Shown: one piece after another, positions 1 to 7,221 of the stretch
Layout of the letters: each line of letters starts with the position of its first letter
Position numbering within the stretch: the first letter of the stretch is position 1
DNA from: CAYVOX01 sp964453035
Lineage (GTDB): Bacteria; Chloroflexota; Anaerolineae; Anaerolineales; Anaerolineaceae
Length of the DNA stretch: 11,383 nt
Direction: 5' to 3'
Assembly (NCBI GenBank): GCA_964453035.1
Contig: CAYVOX010000113.1
Location: forward strand, 1 to 11,383
Made by a program: the position numbers and the translations under genes
The notes under the pieces: model-generated
The model's input: the letters and a program-made list of their open reading frames with translations, nothing else
What the model was told of the DNA's origin: nothing
Database searches by the model: none

Positions 1-228
1 TTCCAGGCTGGAAATGTAAGCAATGCCACCCTGGCTGATGAGTTCCCGCTGGACGCTTGAAATGCGCTGCCATTGTTCCTCAAAACGGTTCGCAACCGTT
101 TGACGCAGCAATTTATCCGCGGCTCTCCGGTTGCCCTTTTCAAAGTAGCCCTTGAAACCCGGAACTTTTGCCAGAAGTTTTTGCAGGAAATTCTGGTTGT
201 CTGTCACGCGATCGAAAAGATCACTCAT
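1..228 (-). CDS. Hypothetical protein, N-terminal 76 residues (cut by window edge)
   Basis: The reading frame is open from an ATG at 228 leftwards off the window, giving the first 76 residues and no stop. The start is well supported: GGAGGA lies at 235-240 on this strand, about 6 nt before the ATG. The visible part begins MSDLFDRVTDNQNFLQKLL and continues with a KVPGFKGYFEKGNRRAADK stretch. It is charged, probably alpha-helical, and has no signal peptide or membrane segment, so a cytoplasmic protein is likely. I do not recognise a named family. Short helical proteins with a similar PGxxGYxxK...RRxADK pattern seem to occur in Chloroflexota, but this is memory, not a search result. It is transcribed divergently from the Tad operon and belongs to a different unit. 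Confidence 0.75.
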   Translation of the reverse strand, partial: MSDLFDRVTDNQNFLQKLLAKVPGFKGYFEKGNRRAADKLLRQTVANRFEEQWQRISSVQRELISQGGIAYISSLE

Positions 229-287
229 TGTGCTTCCTCCTTATTTGATGCAGTGATTTCTTTTGGCTAAGTTTTCTTGTGAAAATA

Positions 288-316
288 ATTATAGCTTTAT
301 TTAGAGGTGAAAACAA
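288..316 (-). promoter_or_regulatory. Candidate sigma70-type promoter for the minus-strand gene at 228
   Basis: On the minus strand a perfect TATAAT (293 to 288) is preceded at 17 bp by TTGTTT (316 to 311), which matches the -35 consensus at only 3 of 6 positions. The -10 box lies about 60 bp upstream of the ATG at 228, leaving a leader of roughly 50 nt with a strong Shine-Dalgarno. The region is AT-rich, so a chance TATAAT is possible. Confidence 0.4.
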
Positions 317-399
317 TAGAGGCAGGTGTCCTGTTCCACAAGCTAAAAGCTCTGGTAAGGAAATTGTAAACCACTTGTAACCTGTTTTTACTCCCATTC

Positions 400-419
400 T
401 TGACATTATTGTCTATAAT
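400..419 (+). promoter_or_regulatory. Candidate promoter elements upstream of the Tad operon
   Basis: A perfect TTGACA (400-405) and a perfect TATAAT (414-419) occur on the plus strand, but only 8 bp apart, so they cannot act together as one standard sigma70 promoter. TATAAT with a poor -35 is the more likely active -10 box. If it is used, the transcript starts near 426 and has a leader of about 170 nt before cpaB. No other convincing promoter is visible between 420 and 596. Confidence 0.35.
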
Positions 420-596
420 TTATTCAGCTATATGATATACGCAATACAGGTCGAAAAGTTGATATCCGTAGCTGAGCATTCTTCTGGTTCGACCAACTGG
501 CACATTACTTGTACTATTATCACTGCAGAAGGTAGTGCTTTGAGCCTTTCAATAAATGCATTGCCGGGAATATTTCTCTGATTCGAGGAGGTTAGC

Positions 597-1709
597 ATGG
601 CCGCTGGTGGACGTAAGAGCGGAAGTATCTTTATCTTCGTGGCATTGATCTTGATCATTGCCCTGGCTGTCGCTGCATATCTGTTCAGGGATGTCTTATT
701 CAGTTTTGCTGCGCCCGCAGCTCCCCAGGCAACTGTTGCGCCGCCCCCCCAGGAGCAGGTTGAGGTGGTTGTCCTCACCCAACCCCTTCCTCTGGGCGCA
801 ACCATCACAGAGGCGGCAGTCACAACCATCAAATTCCCCAAAGAGAACTTTGTTGAAGGCCTGTACTTTAAAGCCATCAAGGATGTCGTCGGCAAGCGCG
901 TCAAGTACCCGCTCTCTTCGGGAATTATCCTCACCACAGGCGTTCTCTCGACCACTCCCGTGGGATCATTTGCTTCATCGCAAATTCCCCCCGGTTACGT
1001 CGCCATCTCCATCCCCATCACGCGCCTCACCTCCGTCTCCTATGCCCTCCAGGCCGGAGATCACGTCAGCGTGATCCTCGCCCTGATGCTGGATGAGGTG
1101 GATCCCAACTTCCAGACCAAGCTGCCCAACCTCACCGGTTTGGTGATGGCCCCCGGCCCGATGGGCGAAAAAGGTGCCGGTGGAACAGCCGCAACCACCT
1201 CCATCACCGCCGGAACCGCACCTCAGGGCCGCGTTGAACTGGACCCGACCCTCAACCAGCCTGTCTATGTGCTGCCCGCGGAAGCTCAGCGCCCCCGTAT
1301 TGTCTCGCAGATCCTGATCTCCGATGCCACCGTCCTGGGCGTAGGCCGCTTTGCCCAGGCTGCCACCACTGAGGCAAGCAAAACACCCGCGCCCGCATCC
1401 GGACCAACCCCCACCCCTGCCCCTGCCGTCTCCCAGGACCCGGATATGGTCACCCTCATCGTCACCCCTCAGGATTCGGTTGCCATTAACTACATCCTGC
1501 TCACCAAAGGCGCCAAGCTAAACCTGGTTCTACGCAACCCCAGCGATACCAAGCAGAACAAGACCGAAGCCGTCACCCTGCAATTCCTGATGGATCAATA
1601 CGCGATTCCCTTCCCAAGCAAGCTGCCCTACAGCCTGGAACCGCGCACTGACAGCCTGGAATATCAGGGACAGTCCGTTCAACCCCCTGCAACCACCACC
1701 AATAAGTAA
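597..1709 (+). CDS. cpaB: CpaB/RcpC-like Tad pilus assembly protein
   Basis: This 370-residue protein fits the CpaB/RcpC family, which in Tad (type IVc) systems sits in the envelope and works with the assembly machine. The N-terminus is basic (MAAGGRK) and followed by one membrane helix at about 10-30, so the rest should lie outside the membrane. A proline-rich linker (40-53) leads to a SAF-type domain at about 56-118, with the typical 'QPLPLGATI' and 'GKRVKYPLSSGIILT' stretches. A second conserved part starts at PPGYVAISIP (131-140) and includes 'YALQAGDHVSVIL'. It resumes after a low-complexity insertion at 'VTLIVTPQDSVAINYIL' (285-301). The variable middle (about 165-282) is rich in Gly, Ala, Thr and Pro. 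The ATG has GAGGAGG 5 nt upstream. It is first in the Tad block. Classic partners include an outer-membrane secretin, which is not seen here. Confidence 0.85.
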   Translation: MAAGGRKSGSIFIFVALILIIALAVAAYLFRDVLFSFAAPAAPQATVAPPPQEQVEVVVLTQPLPLGATITEAAVTTIKFPKENFVEGLYFKAIKDVVGKRVKYPLSSGIILTTGVLSTTPVGSFASSQIPPGYVAISIPITRLTSVSYALQAGDHVSVILALMLDEVDPNFQTKLPNLTGLVMAPGPMGEKGAGGTAATTSITAGTAPQGRVELDPTLNQPVYVLPAEAQRPRIVSQILISDATVLGVGRFAQAATTEASKTPAPASGPTPTPAPAVSQDPDMVTLIVTPQDSVAINYILLTKGAKLNLVLRNPSDTKQNKTEAVTLQFLMDQYAIPFPSKLPYSLEPRTDSLEYQGQSVQPPATTTNK

Positions 1710-1759
1710 CACCGGTGGCTGCTGCATAACTCAAAACCGAGAGGATACCATCTGAGCTC

Positions 1760-2986
1760 ATGGCTGATAAGATCAGAGTCCTGATTGTTGATGATATCGC
1801 TGAAACGCGAGAAAGCATCAAGCGCTTGCTGCAATTTGATGCCAGCCTTGAAGTGATCGGCGCAGCCCGCTCCGGCAAAGAAGCCGTCGAGATGTCTCAA
1901 CAGTTGAAACCGGATGTCGTCATCATGGATATCAACATGCCTGATATTGACGGCATCACGGCAACGGAATTGATCCGCAAGAAAGTGCCCTTCACTCAGA
2001 TTGTCATCCTCTCGGTTCAAAGCGATTCCAGTTACATGCGCCGTGCCCTGCAGGCTGGCGCGCGTGACTTCCTCACCAAGCCCCCCATGATTGACGAGCT
2101 CAACTCAGCCGTTAAACGTGCCGGGATTCTGGCTCAGGATGAACGCGCTAAAAATGTTCAGCCCTTCACCACGGGCTCATCCCTTCAGCAGATCCCCATC
2201 CAGGGATTGACCCTCAACGGGAAGATTATCGTCGTTTATAGCCCCAAAGGCGGCACCGGCTGCACCACCATTGCCACCAACCTTGCCATCGCCCTCCACA
2301 GCGAAGAGACCAAATCCGTGCTGGTGGATGCCAGCCTCCAGTTTGGTGATGTCGCTGTCTTTCTCAATGAGCAGGTTAAAAACAGCATCATTGACCTCAC
2401 CATGCGGGCTGACGAACTGGACCCCGACGTCGTTGAGGAAGTGCTCATTAAGAACAACGCCACCGGCCTGCGCCTGCTCCCCGCCCCGCCAAAACCCGAA
2501 ATGGCCGACCAGGTCACCGGCGAGCAGCTCTCTAAAACCTTGCGCTTTCTGCAAAAGATTTATGCCTACGTCGTCGTTGATACCGCCTCCTACCTCACAG
2601 AGGTTGTCCAATCCGCCCTGGATGTGGCTGACCTGATTGTGCTGGTCACTACCCAGGATATCCCATCCATTAAAAGTTGCAGCTCTTTCCTGGCACTTGC
2701 TGATAGTTCCGGCATCAAACGCGAACGCATCGTCTTTATCATGAACCGCTATGATAAGCGCATCGCCATCTCGCCTGAGCGCATCGGCGAAAGCCTCCGC
2801 CAGGAAATCAAGGCGTCCATCCCCTTCGAAGAACGCATTGTCCCCCTCTCGATTAATCGCGGCGTCCCATTCATTATTGATAACAAATCTCACCCCATCG
2901 GCAAAAGTATTACCACCCTCGCCGGAATCATTAAAGAAAAAATAGCCGCCCTTGAATCGGGTGAACAAATTCCCTCCAAAAAATAA
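1760..2986 (+). CDS. cpaE: CpaE/TadZ-like receiver-ParA/MinD ATPase fusion
   Basis: This 408-residue protein has two domains. Residues 4-123 are a response-regulator receiver with a complete active site: acidic pair D11-D12, phospho-acceptor D57 (in VVIMDINMPDIDG), switch Ser85 and Lys107 (LTKP). A short linker leads to a MinD/ParA-type ATPase from about 154 to 395. Its deviant Walker A is KGGTGCTT (163-170): the signature lysine K163 is kept, but the usual second lysine is Cys168. VLVDASLQFGD (187-197) and VVVDTAS (271-277) are the switch/Walker B regions. In the family, CpaE/TadZ localises the Tad machine to its site in the cell. The start at 1760 is forced, because the frame is closed upstream by a stop at 1727 with no other ATG or GTG between. 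GAGAGGAT lies somewhat far upstream (1739-1746). It follows cpaB by 50 bp. Confidence 0.87.
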   Translation: MADKIRVLIVDDIAETRESIKRLLQFDASLEVIGAARSGKEAVEMSQQLKPDVVIMDINMPDIDGITATELIRKKVPFTQIVILSVQSDSSYMRRALQAGARDFLTKPPMIDELNSAVKRAGILAQDERAKNVQPFTTGSSLQQIPIQGLTLNGKIIVVYSPKGGTGCTTIATNLAIALHSEETKSVLVDASLQFGDVAVFLNEQVKNSIIDLTMRADELDPDVVEEVLIKNNATGLRLLPAPPKPEMADQVTGEQLSKTLRFLQKIYAYVVVDTASYLTEVVQSALDVADLIVLVTTQDIPSIKSCSSFLALADSSGIKRERIVFIMNRYDKRIAISPERIGESLRQEIKASIPFEERIVPLSINRGVPFIIDNKSHPIGKSITTLAGIIKEKIAALESGEQIPSKK

Positions 2987-3032
2987 ACCCTGGCTCAGCT
3001 TACCGGTATAAAGGTCACCCAAAGGAGTTGTA

Positions 3033-4421
3033 ATGTCCATTTTAAAAAGGATTCAAGGCGGAGGCGAAAATCCCCAGCAGCCCAACCAGCCTGGCGGTAC
3101 TCCCGCCCAGCCGCCCAGACGCGTCATGCCGCCCCCCACCACGTCCAGTCAAGATACCTACACTGACCTCAAAACGCGCGTCCAGAATAAGCTCCTCGCC
3201 GGCCTCGATCCGGGCATGGATGTCACTCGAGTCAATGAAGTCCGTAAAACCATTCAAGAGCTCTTCGAACAGATTCTGAACGAAGAGAACATTGTTCTCT
3301 CTCGCCCAGAGCGCGCCCGCCTTTTTGAGCAAATTGCCGCCGAAATTCTCGGCCTCGGTCCCCTGCAGCCCCTGCTAGATGACGAATCCATTACAGAAAT
3401 CATGGTCAACGGCGCTAAGAATATCTATGTCGAGCGCATGGGCAAGATTTACCGCGTCCCCTTCTCTTTTGAATCCAACGAGCATGTCGTTCGCATCATT
3501 GACCGCATCGTTTCACCTCTCGGCCGGCGTGTTGATGAATCCTCACCCTACGTTGATGCCCGCCTTAAAGATGGCTCGCGCGTCAACGTCATCATTCCCC
3601 CCATTTCGCTGGTGGGCCCCGTCATCACCATCCGTAAATTTGCCAAAAAGCCTATCACCATCGAACAAATGATTTCTTTTGGAACGATCACGGAGGAATC
3701 GGTCGAATTCCTTCGCGCCTGCGTTAAATCCCGTCTCAATATCGTCATTTCCGGTGGCACTGGCTCCGGTAAAACCACCCTGCTCAATGTACTTTCCGCA
3801 TTTATCCCCTCCGACGAGCGCATCGTCACCATCGAAAACGCCGCCGAGTTGCAGCTCCGCCAGGATCACGTCATCACCCTTGAATCGCGCCCGCCCAACA
3901 TCGAGGGTCGCGGCGAGGTCACCATCCGTCAACTGGTTGTCAACGCCCTCCGCATGCGCCCAGACCGCATCATCGTTGGCGAAATTCGCGATGAAGCTGC
4001 CCTGGATATGCTCCAGGCCATGAACACCGGTCACGACGGATCCATGACCACCCTGCACTCCAACGGCCCACGCGATACCCTCTCCCGCCTGGAGACGATG
4101 GTGCTCATGGCTGGCATGGATTTGCCCGTCCGCGCTATCCGCGAGCAGGTTTCATCAGCTATCGATCTCGTCGTCCACGAGGAACGCATGCGCGACGGCT
4201 CCCGCAAAATCGTCAACATCAGCGAAATTAGCGGAATGGAAGGCGATATCATCACCATGACCGATATCTTCGTCTTCGAGCAGCACGGTTATGAGAATAA
4301 CAAGGTGATTGGTCGCCTGCGCCCAACCGGGCTGCGCCCCAAGTTCATGGAAAAGATTGAGACTTCCGGCATTCACTTGCCGTCCACAATTTTTGGAATC
4401 GGTGATCGAAAAAGGTACTAA
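3033..4421 (+). CDS. cpaF: CpaF/TadA-family secretion ATPase
   Basis: This 462-residue protein is the hexameric ATPase that powers assembly, and perhaps retraction, of Tad pili at the cytoplasmic face of the membrane. A proline- and glutamine-rich N-terminus (about 9-37) precedes the N-terminal helical domain (43-115, ending ILGLGPLQPLLDD) and the 'ITEIMVNG' segment (120-127) typical of CpaF. The catalytic core has Walker A GGTGSGKTT (241-249), the acidic box TIENAAEL (266-273), Walker B RIIVGEIRDEAALDML (312-327, with Glu317), and the His box TGHDGSMTTLHSN (332-344). The acidic box normally reads E-D; here the second residue is Asn269. AAAGGAG lies a few bases before the ATG at 3033. It starts 46 bp after cpaE and is followed at 36 bp by tadB. 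Length and motif order are normal for the family. Confidence 0.93.
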   Translation: MSILKRIQGGGENPQQPNQPGGTPAQPPRRVMPPPTTSSQDTYTDLKTRVQNKLLAGLDPGMDVTRVNEVRKTIQELFEQILNEENIVLSRPERARLFEQIAAEILGLGPLQPLLDDESITEIMVNGAKNIYVERMGKIYRVPFSFESNEHVVRIIDRIVSPLGRRVDESSPYVDARLKDGSRVNVIIPPISLVGPVITIRKFAKKPITIEQMISFGTITEESVEFLRACVKSRLNIVISGGTGSGKTTLLNVLSAFIPSDERIVTIENAAELQLRQDHVITLESRPPNIEGRGEVTIRQLVVNALRMRPDRIIVGEIRDEAALDMLQAMNTGHDGSMTTLHSNGPRDTLSRLETMVLMAGMDLPVRAIREQVSSAIDLVVHEERMRDGSRKIVNISEISGMEGDIITMTDIFVFEQHGYENNKVIGRLRPTGLRPKFMEKIETSGIHLPSTIFGIGDRKRY

Positions 4422-4457
4422 CATGACCCTTTTCCCCACCCTTTTTGAGGTGAGCCT

Positions 4458-5438
4458 ATGAACCAGATGATGGTCATGATCCTGATTGGCGGCGGAGGCC
4501 TGGCTGTCCTCTTCTTAATTATTGGCATCATAGTTTCCGTCAGGAGTGATCGGTCAGCCGTCAACGAACGCCTGGGCAAATACATCGAGCGCGAGCAACA
4601 ATCCCCCGAAGAAGCCCGCCAGCGAGCTTCTGTTCTCACTGATTGGCTCAATCGCCGCGTGGAACGTTCCACCTGGGGTGAACGCATCTCGCGCGAGTTG
4701 GCTCGAGCGGACCTCAAGCTTAAACCCGGTGAATATATCGCCACAATGGTTATTGCAGCCATTGGGGTCGGCTTTGTCGCCTGGTATATCGGCGGCCAGA
4801 GCGTGGTTTTTGCCGCCCTGGGCGCAGTTGTTGGACTTTTCCTCCCCCGCTTATACATCGGCCAGCAGCAGAAAAAACGCCTGATTAAATTCAACGACCA
4901 ACTGGCCGATATGCTCAACCTGATGGTCAACAGCCTACGCGCCGGTTATTCCACCCTGCAAGCCATGGAAGCCGTCAGTAAAGAACTTCCCGCGCCCATC
5001 AGTGATGAATTTCGCCGCGTTGTTCAGGAAATGCAGTTGGGCGTCACCATGGAAAAAGCCCTCGACAACCTCATGCGCCGCATTCCCAGCGACGACCTCG
5101 ACCTGGTCATCACCGCCATCAACATCCAGCGCGAAGTAGGCGGTAACCTCGCCGAGATTCTGGATACTATCTCCTACACCATTCGTGAGCGCGTCCGCGT
5201 CAAAGGCGAGATTCGCGTCCTCACCACCCAGACCATGTATTCGGGCCGCTTCCTCGCCATGATGCCAATCATCGTCATGGGCGTTCTTTACCTGCTCAAC
5301 CGCGAATACATGATGGAATTCTTCAAACCAGAAAACAATGCCGGCTTTCCCTGCGGTTTTATTGCCCTGGGTCTCGCAGCTATTTTGATTGTTTCTGGTT
5401 ACTTCGCCATGACTCGCCTCGCGGATATCGAAGTCTAA
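4458..5438 (+). CDS. tadB: TadB-like inner-membrane platform protein (T2SSF domain)
   Basis: This 326-residue integral membrane protein has the TadB layout: a first helix at about 7-28, a cytoplasmic basic stretch, a pair of helices at about 95-111 and 115-133, a type II secretion F (T2SSF) domain at about 145-275, and two C-terminal helices at about 264-281 and 299-317. Family-typical text includes 'QLADMLNLMVNSLRAGYS' (148-165) and 'REVGGNLAEILDTIS' (225-239). With TadC it should form the membrane platform on which the CpaF ATPase acts. The ATG is preceded by TGAGGTGA at a short, workable distance; two Met codons close behind (residues 4 and 5) are less well placed. It lies between cpaF (36 bp gap) and tadC (15 bp gap). 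Confidence 0.9.
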   Translation: MNQMMVMILIGGGGLAVLFLIIGIIVSVRSDRSAVNERLGKYIEREQQSPEEARQRASVLTDWLNRRVERSTWGERISRELARADLKLKPGEYIATMVIAAIGVGFVAWYIGGQSVVFAALGAVVGLFLPRLYIGQQQKKRLIKFNDQLADMLNLMVNSLRAGYSTLQAMEAVSKELPAPISDEFRRVVQEMQLGVTMEKALDNLMRRIPSDDLDLVITAINIQREVGGNLAEILDTISYTIRERVRVKGEIRVLTTQTMYSGRFLAMMPIIVMGVLYLLNREYMMEFFKPENNAGFPCGFIALGLAAILIVSGYFAMTRLADIEV

Positions 5439-5453
5439 GGCCTGGAGGAATCA

Positions 5454-6422
5454 ATGCCAAACCTTCTTCCTATAATAATCTTTGCAGTCGTCATCGTCAT
5501 CATTGCCGCTATCCTCATTTACGTTGGCGTGCGCGCCCCCTCCTCCACCGACGAGAAAATCCTCCAATCGCGCCTTGAAGAACTGGCTGCCAAAGGCGAG
5601 GAAATTGACCTTGAAAAAATTGAGCTCTCTCAGCCATTCAGAGATCGGGTCATCATCCCCGTTGCCCGCAAGCTCGGTGAATTTGCTGTGCGCTTCACCC
5701 CGCAGAACGCTGTGCAGAGTGTGGCCCGCAAAATTGAGCTGGCTGGCAATCCCGGTCGCCTGGAGCCAACCACCTTCGTCTCTCTTCAGTTGTTTGTCGC
5801 CATTTTCCTGGGCGGCCTCATGCTGGCTGTTTTCACCCTTAAGGAAACCCCCGAACCATTAGGCACCGCCATTCTCTACGGCCTGGTGGCTGCCGTGGTT
5901 GGCTTCCTCTTCCCTCAATTGTGGCTTTCCAGCAAAATAACCCGCCGGCAAAAGGAAATTCGCAAGGCCATGCCCGATGCACTCGACCTCCTCACCATTT
6001 GCGTTGAGGCTGGCCTCGGCTTTGATGCCGCCATGTCTCGCGTCAGCGAAAAATGGACCACCGAGCTCTCGTTCATGTTTGCCCGCGTCATCCAGGAGAT
6101 CCAGTTGGGTAAGTTGCGGCGCGAAGCCCTGCGCGATATGGCTGAACGCATCGGCATCCCCGAAATGACCAGCTTTGTCGCCGCTGTCATTCAGAGCGAA
6201 CAACTGGGCGTCTCCATGGCAAAAGTCCTGCGCATCCAATCAGATCAAATGCGCACCAAGCGCCGCCAGCACGCCGAGGAAGAGGCCCATAAGGCCCCCC
6301 TCAAAATGCTCATCCCCATGGGGTTGCTCATCTTCCCTGCCCTGATGGTGGTTCTGCTCACCCCTGCCGGTATTCGTTTGTGGACTTCTGGCCTGGGTAA
6401 AATGTTCGGCCTGGGCGGATAG
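5454..6422 (+). CDS. tadC: TadC-like inner-membrane platform protein (T2SSF domain)
   Basis: This 322-residue protein is the second Tad platform protein. A membrane helix at about 5-25 is followed by a charged cytoplasmic region (30-105), helices at about 108-127 and 138-158, and a T2SSF domain at about 170-300. That domain has the very typical 'MPDALDLLTICVEAGLGFDAA' run (from 173) and 'ELSFMFARVIQEIQLGK' (204-220). A last helix spans about 285-304. TadB and TadC are thought to form a heteromeric inner-membrane core. GGAGGA lies 4-6 nt before the ATG at 5454. The TAG stop (6420-6422) overlaps the first bases of the Shine-Dalgarno of the next gene, so translation of comF is probably coupled to tadC. 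Confidence 0.9.
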   Translation: MPNLLPIIIFAVVIVIIAAILIYVGVRAPSSTDEKILQSRLEELAAKGEEIDLEKIELSQPFRDRVIIPVARKLGEFAVRFTPQNAVQSVARKIELAGNPGRLEPTTFVSLQLFVAIFLGGLMLAVFTLKETPEPLGTAILYGLVAAVVGFLFPQLWLSSKITRRQKEIRKAMPDALDLLTICVEAGLGFDAAMSRVSEKWTTELSFMFARVIQEIQLGKLRREALRDMAERIGIPEMTSFVAAVIQSEQLGVSMAKVLRIQSDQMRTKRRQHAEEEAHKAPLKMLIPMGLLIFPALMVVLLTPAGIRLWTSGLGKMFGLGG

Positions 6423-6436
6423 GAGAAGCGGGCCTG
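6421..6436 (+). promoter_or_regulatory. Shine-Dalgarno plus CTG that set the comF start
   Basis: AGGAG (6421-6425) overlaps the tadC stop and stands 8 nt before a CTG codon (6434-6436) that is in frame with comF. The comF frame is open only from 6401. Between there and the GTG at 6605 it contains no ATG, GTG or TTG. The CTG is therefore the best placed initiator; ATA at 6419 and CTG at 6449 are poorer choices. Confidence 0.6.
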
Positions 6437-7210
6437 AATCAACCTAAACTGGCCTACTCGCTCTACGGTTTTTTCTGGAACGCGGTTGACTGGATTTACC
6501 CCCCCACCTGTGGAGGGTGCGGTCAACCCGGTGAACGTTGGTGTCCCTCCTGCCGGCAAAAAATTGAACACCTCACCTCAATCTGCCCCCTCTGCGGTGA
6601 CCAGGTGGCTGGTTCTCAGCTTTGCCCACGCTGCGAGCAGCACCCACCCGTTTTTACCCGCATGCGAACCTGTGCAGTCTTTAAAAGCCCTGTTCGAGAA
6701 GCTCTACATCGGCTAAAATATAAGCAGGATATCGGCCTCGGTGAAGCTCTATCCAGACACTTGATAGAGCTTTATGATACCCTCCAATGGCCGATTAACC
6801 TGATTGTCCCGCTTCCGCTCAGCCAGACCAGGCTGCGCGAGCGCGGGTACAACCAATCATCCCTACTCGCCCGCCCGCTGGCGCTGGCGCGCGCTGTACC
6901 TTACAAACCGCAGGTTGTAGAAAGAGTTCGCAACACCCGCCCGCAGGTGGGCCTTTCAGCGGTTGACCGGCTCGAAAACGTCAAAGATGCCTTCCTGGCA
7001 CATGCTGAGGTAAAAGACAAAACCGTCCTGGTCATTGATGACGTCACCACCACCAGCGCCACCATCCAGGCATGTAGTTTAGCCCTGTTAACCGCTGGCG
7101 CAAAGCAAGTCTATGCCATGACGTTAGCTCGCGCAGTCTTAGGAGACGACCTCCCGCCAAATCCGCAAGACATGGTGGAGGATTCTCAGCCTGTCCAATC
7201 ACTTTATTAG
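6434..7210 (+). CDS. comF: ComF-family amidophosphoribosyltransferase-like protein with zinc ribbons
   Basis: From the CTG at 6434 this gives 258 residues, normal for ComF. The N-terminal 'AVDWIYPPTCGGCGQPGERWC' region holds two CxxC pairs (CGGC, CPSC), followed by two more (CPLC, CPRC), consistent with a double zinc ribbon. The phosphoribosyltransferase part shows 'LIVPLPLSQTRLRERGYNQS' and the PRPP loop 'VLVIDDVTTTSATI', where the commoner DDVxTTGAT has Ser for Gly. In competent bacteria ComF/ComFC is needed for uptake of transforming DNA, probably handling single-stranded DNA in the cytosol. It follows tadC directly and lies 11 bp before hpf. The first conventional start is the GTG at 6605, which would remove three of the four CxxC pairs; these residues are clearly conserved, so I reject it. 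Confidence 0.85.
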   Translation: MNQPKLAYSLYGFFWNAVDWIYPPTCGGCGQPGERWCPSCRQKIEHLTSICPLCGDQVAGSQLCPRCEQHPPVFTRMRTCAVFKSPVREALHRLKYKQDIGLGEALSRHLIELYDTLQWPINLIVPLPLSQTRLRERGYNQSSLLARPLALARAVPYKPQVVERVRNTRPQVGLSAVDRLENVKDAFLAHAEVKDKTVLVIDDVTTTSATIQACSLALLTAGAKQVYAMTLARAVLGDDLPPNPQDMVEDSQPVQSLY

Positions 7211-7221
7211 AGGAGGAACAA

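Larger units (their letters stand above)
229..596. other. Divergent intergenic region with long leader of the Tad operon
   Basis: No credible gene lies here; the short reading frames have no ribosome binding site and no recognisable protein. The left half carries the promoter of the minus-strand gene. The right half (about 426-596) would be the 5' leader of the Tad operon. It can form a 7-bp stem between GGTCGAA (449-455) and TTCGACC (488-494), a competing pairing of AGTTG (457-461) with CAACT (494-498), and a small hairpin CACTGC/GTAGTG (521-526 with 532-537). The leader ends in GAGGAGG (585-591), 5 nt before the ATG of cpaB. Confidence 0.5.

Noticed and set aside
485..495. TGGT-TCG-ACCA mini-hairpin in the leader
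   Set aside because: A 4-bp stem with a 3-nt loop is too small to claim, and it competes with the 7-bp pairing reported for the leader.
428..955. 175-codon minus-strand frame across the cpaB start
   Set aside because: It is antisense to cpaB, has no Shine-Dalgarno and no recognisable domain.
2177..3040. 287-codon open frame on the minus strand opposite cpaE
   Set aside because: It is fully antisense to a clearly recognisable gene, rich in Gly and Asp from GC-biased codons, and has no family resemblance. It is a shadow.
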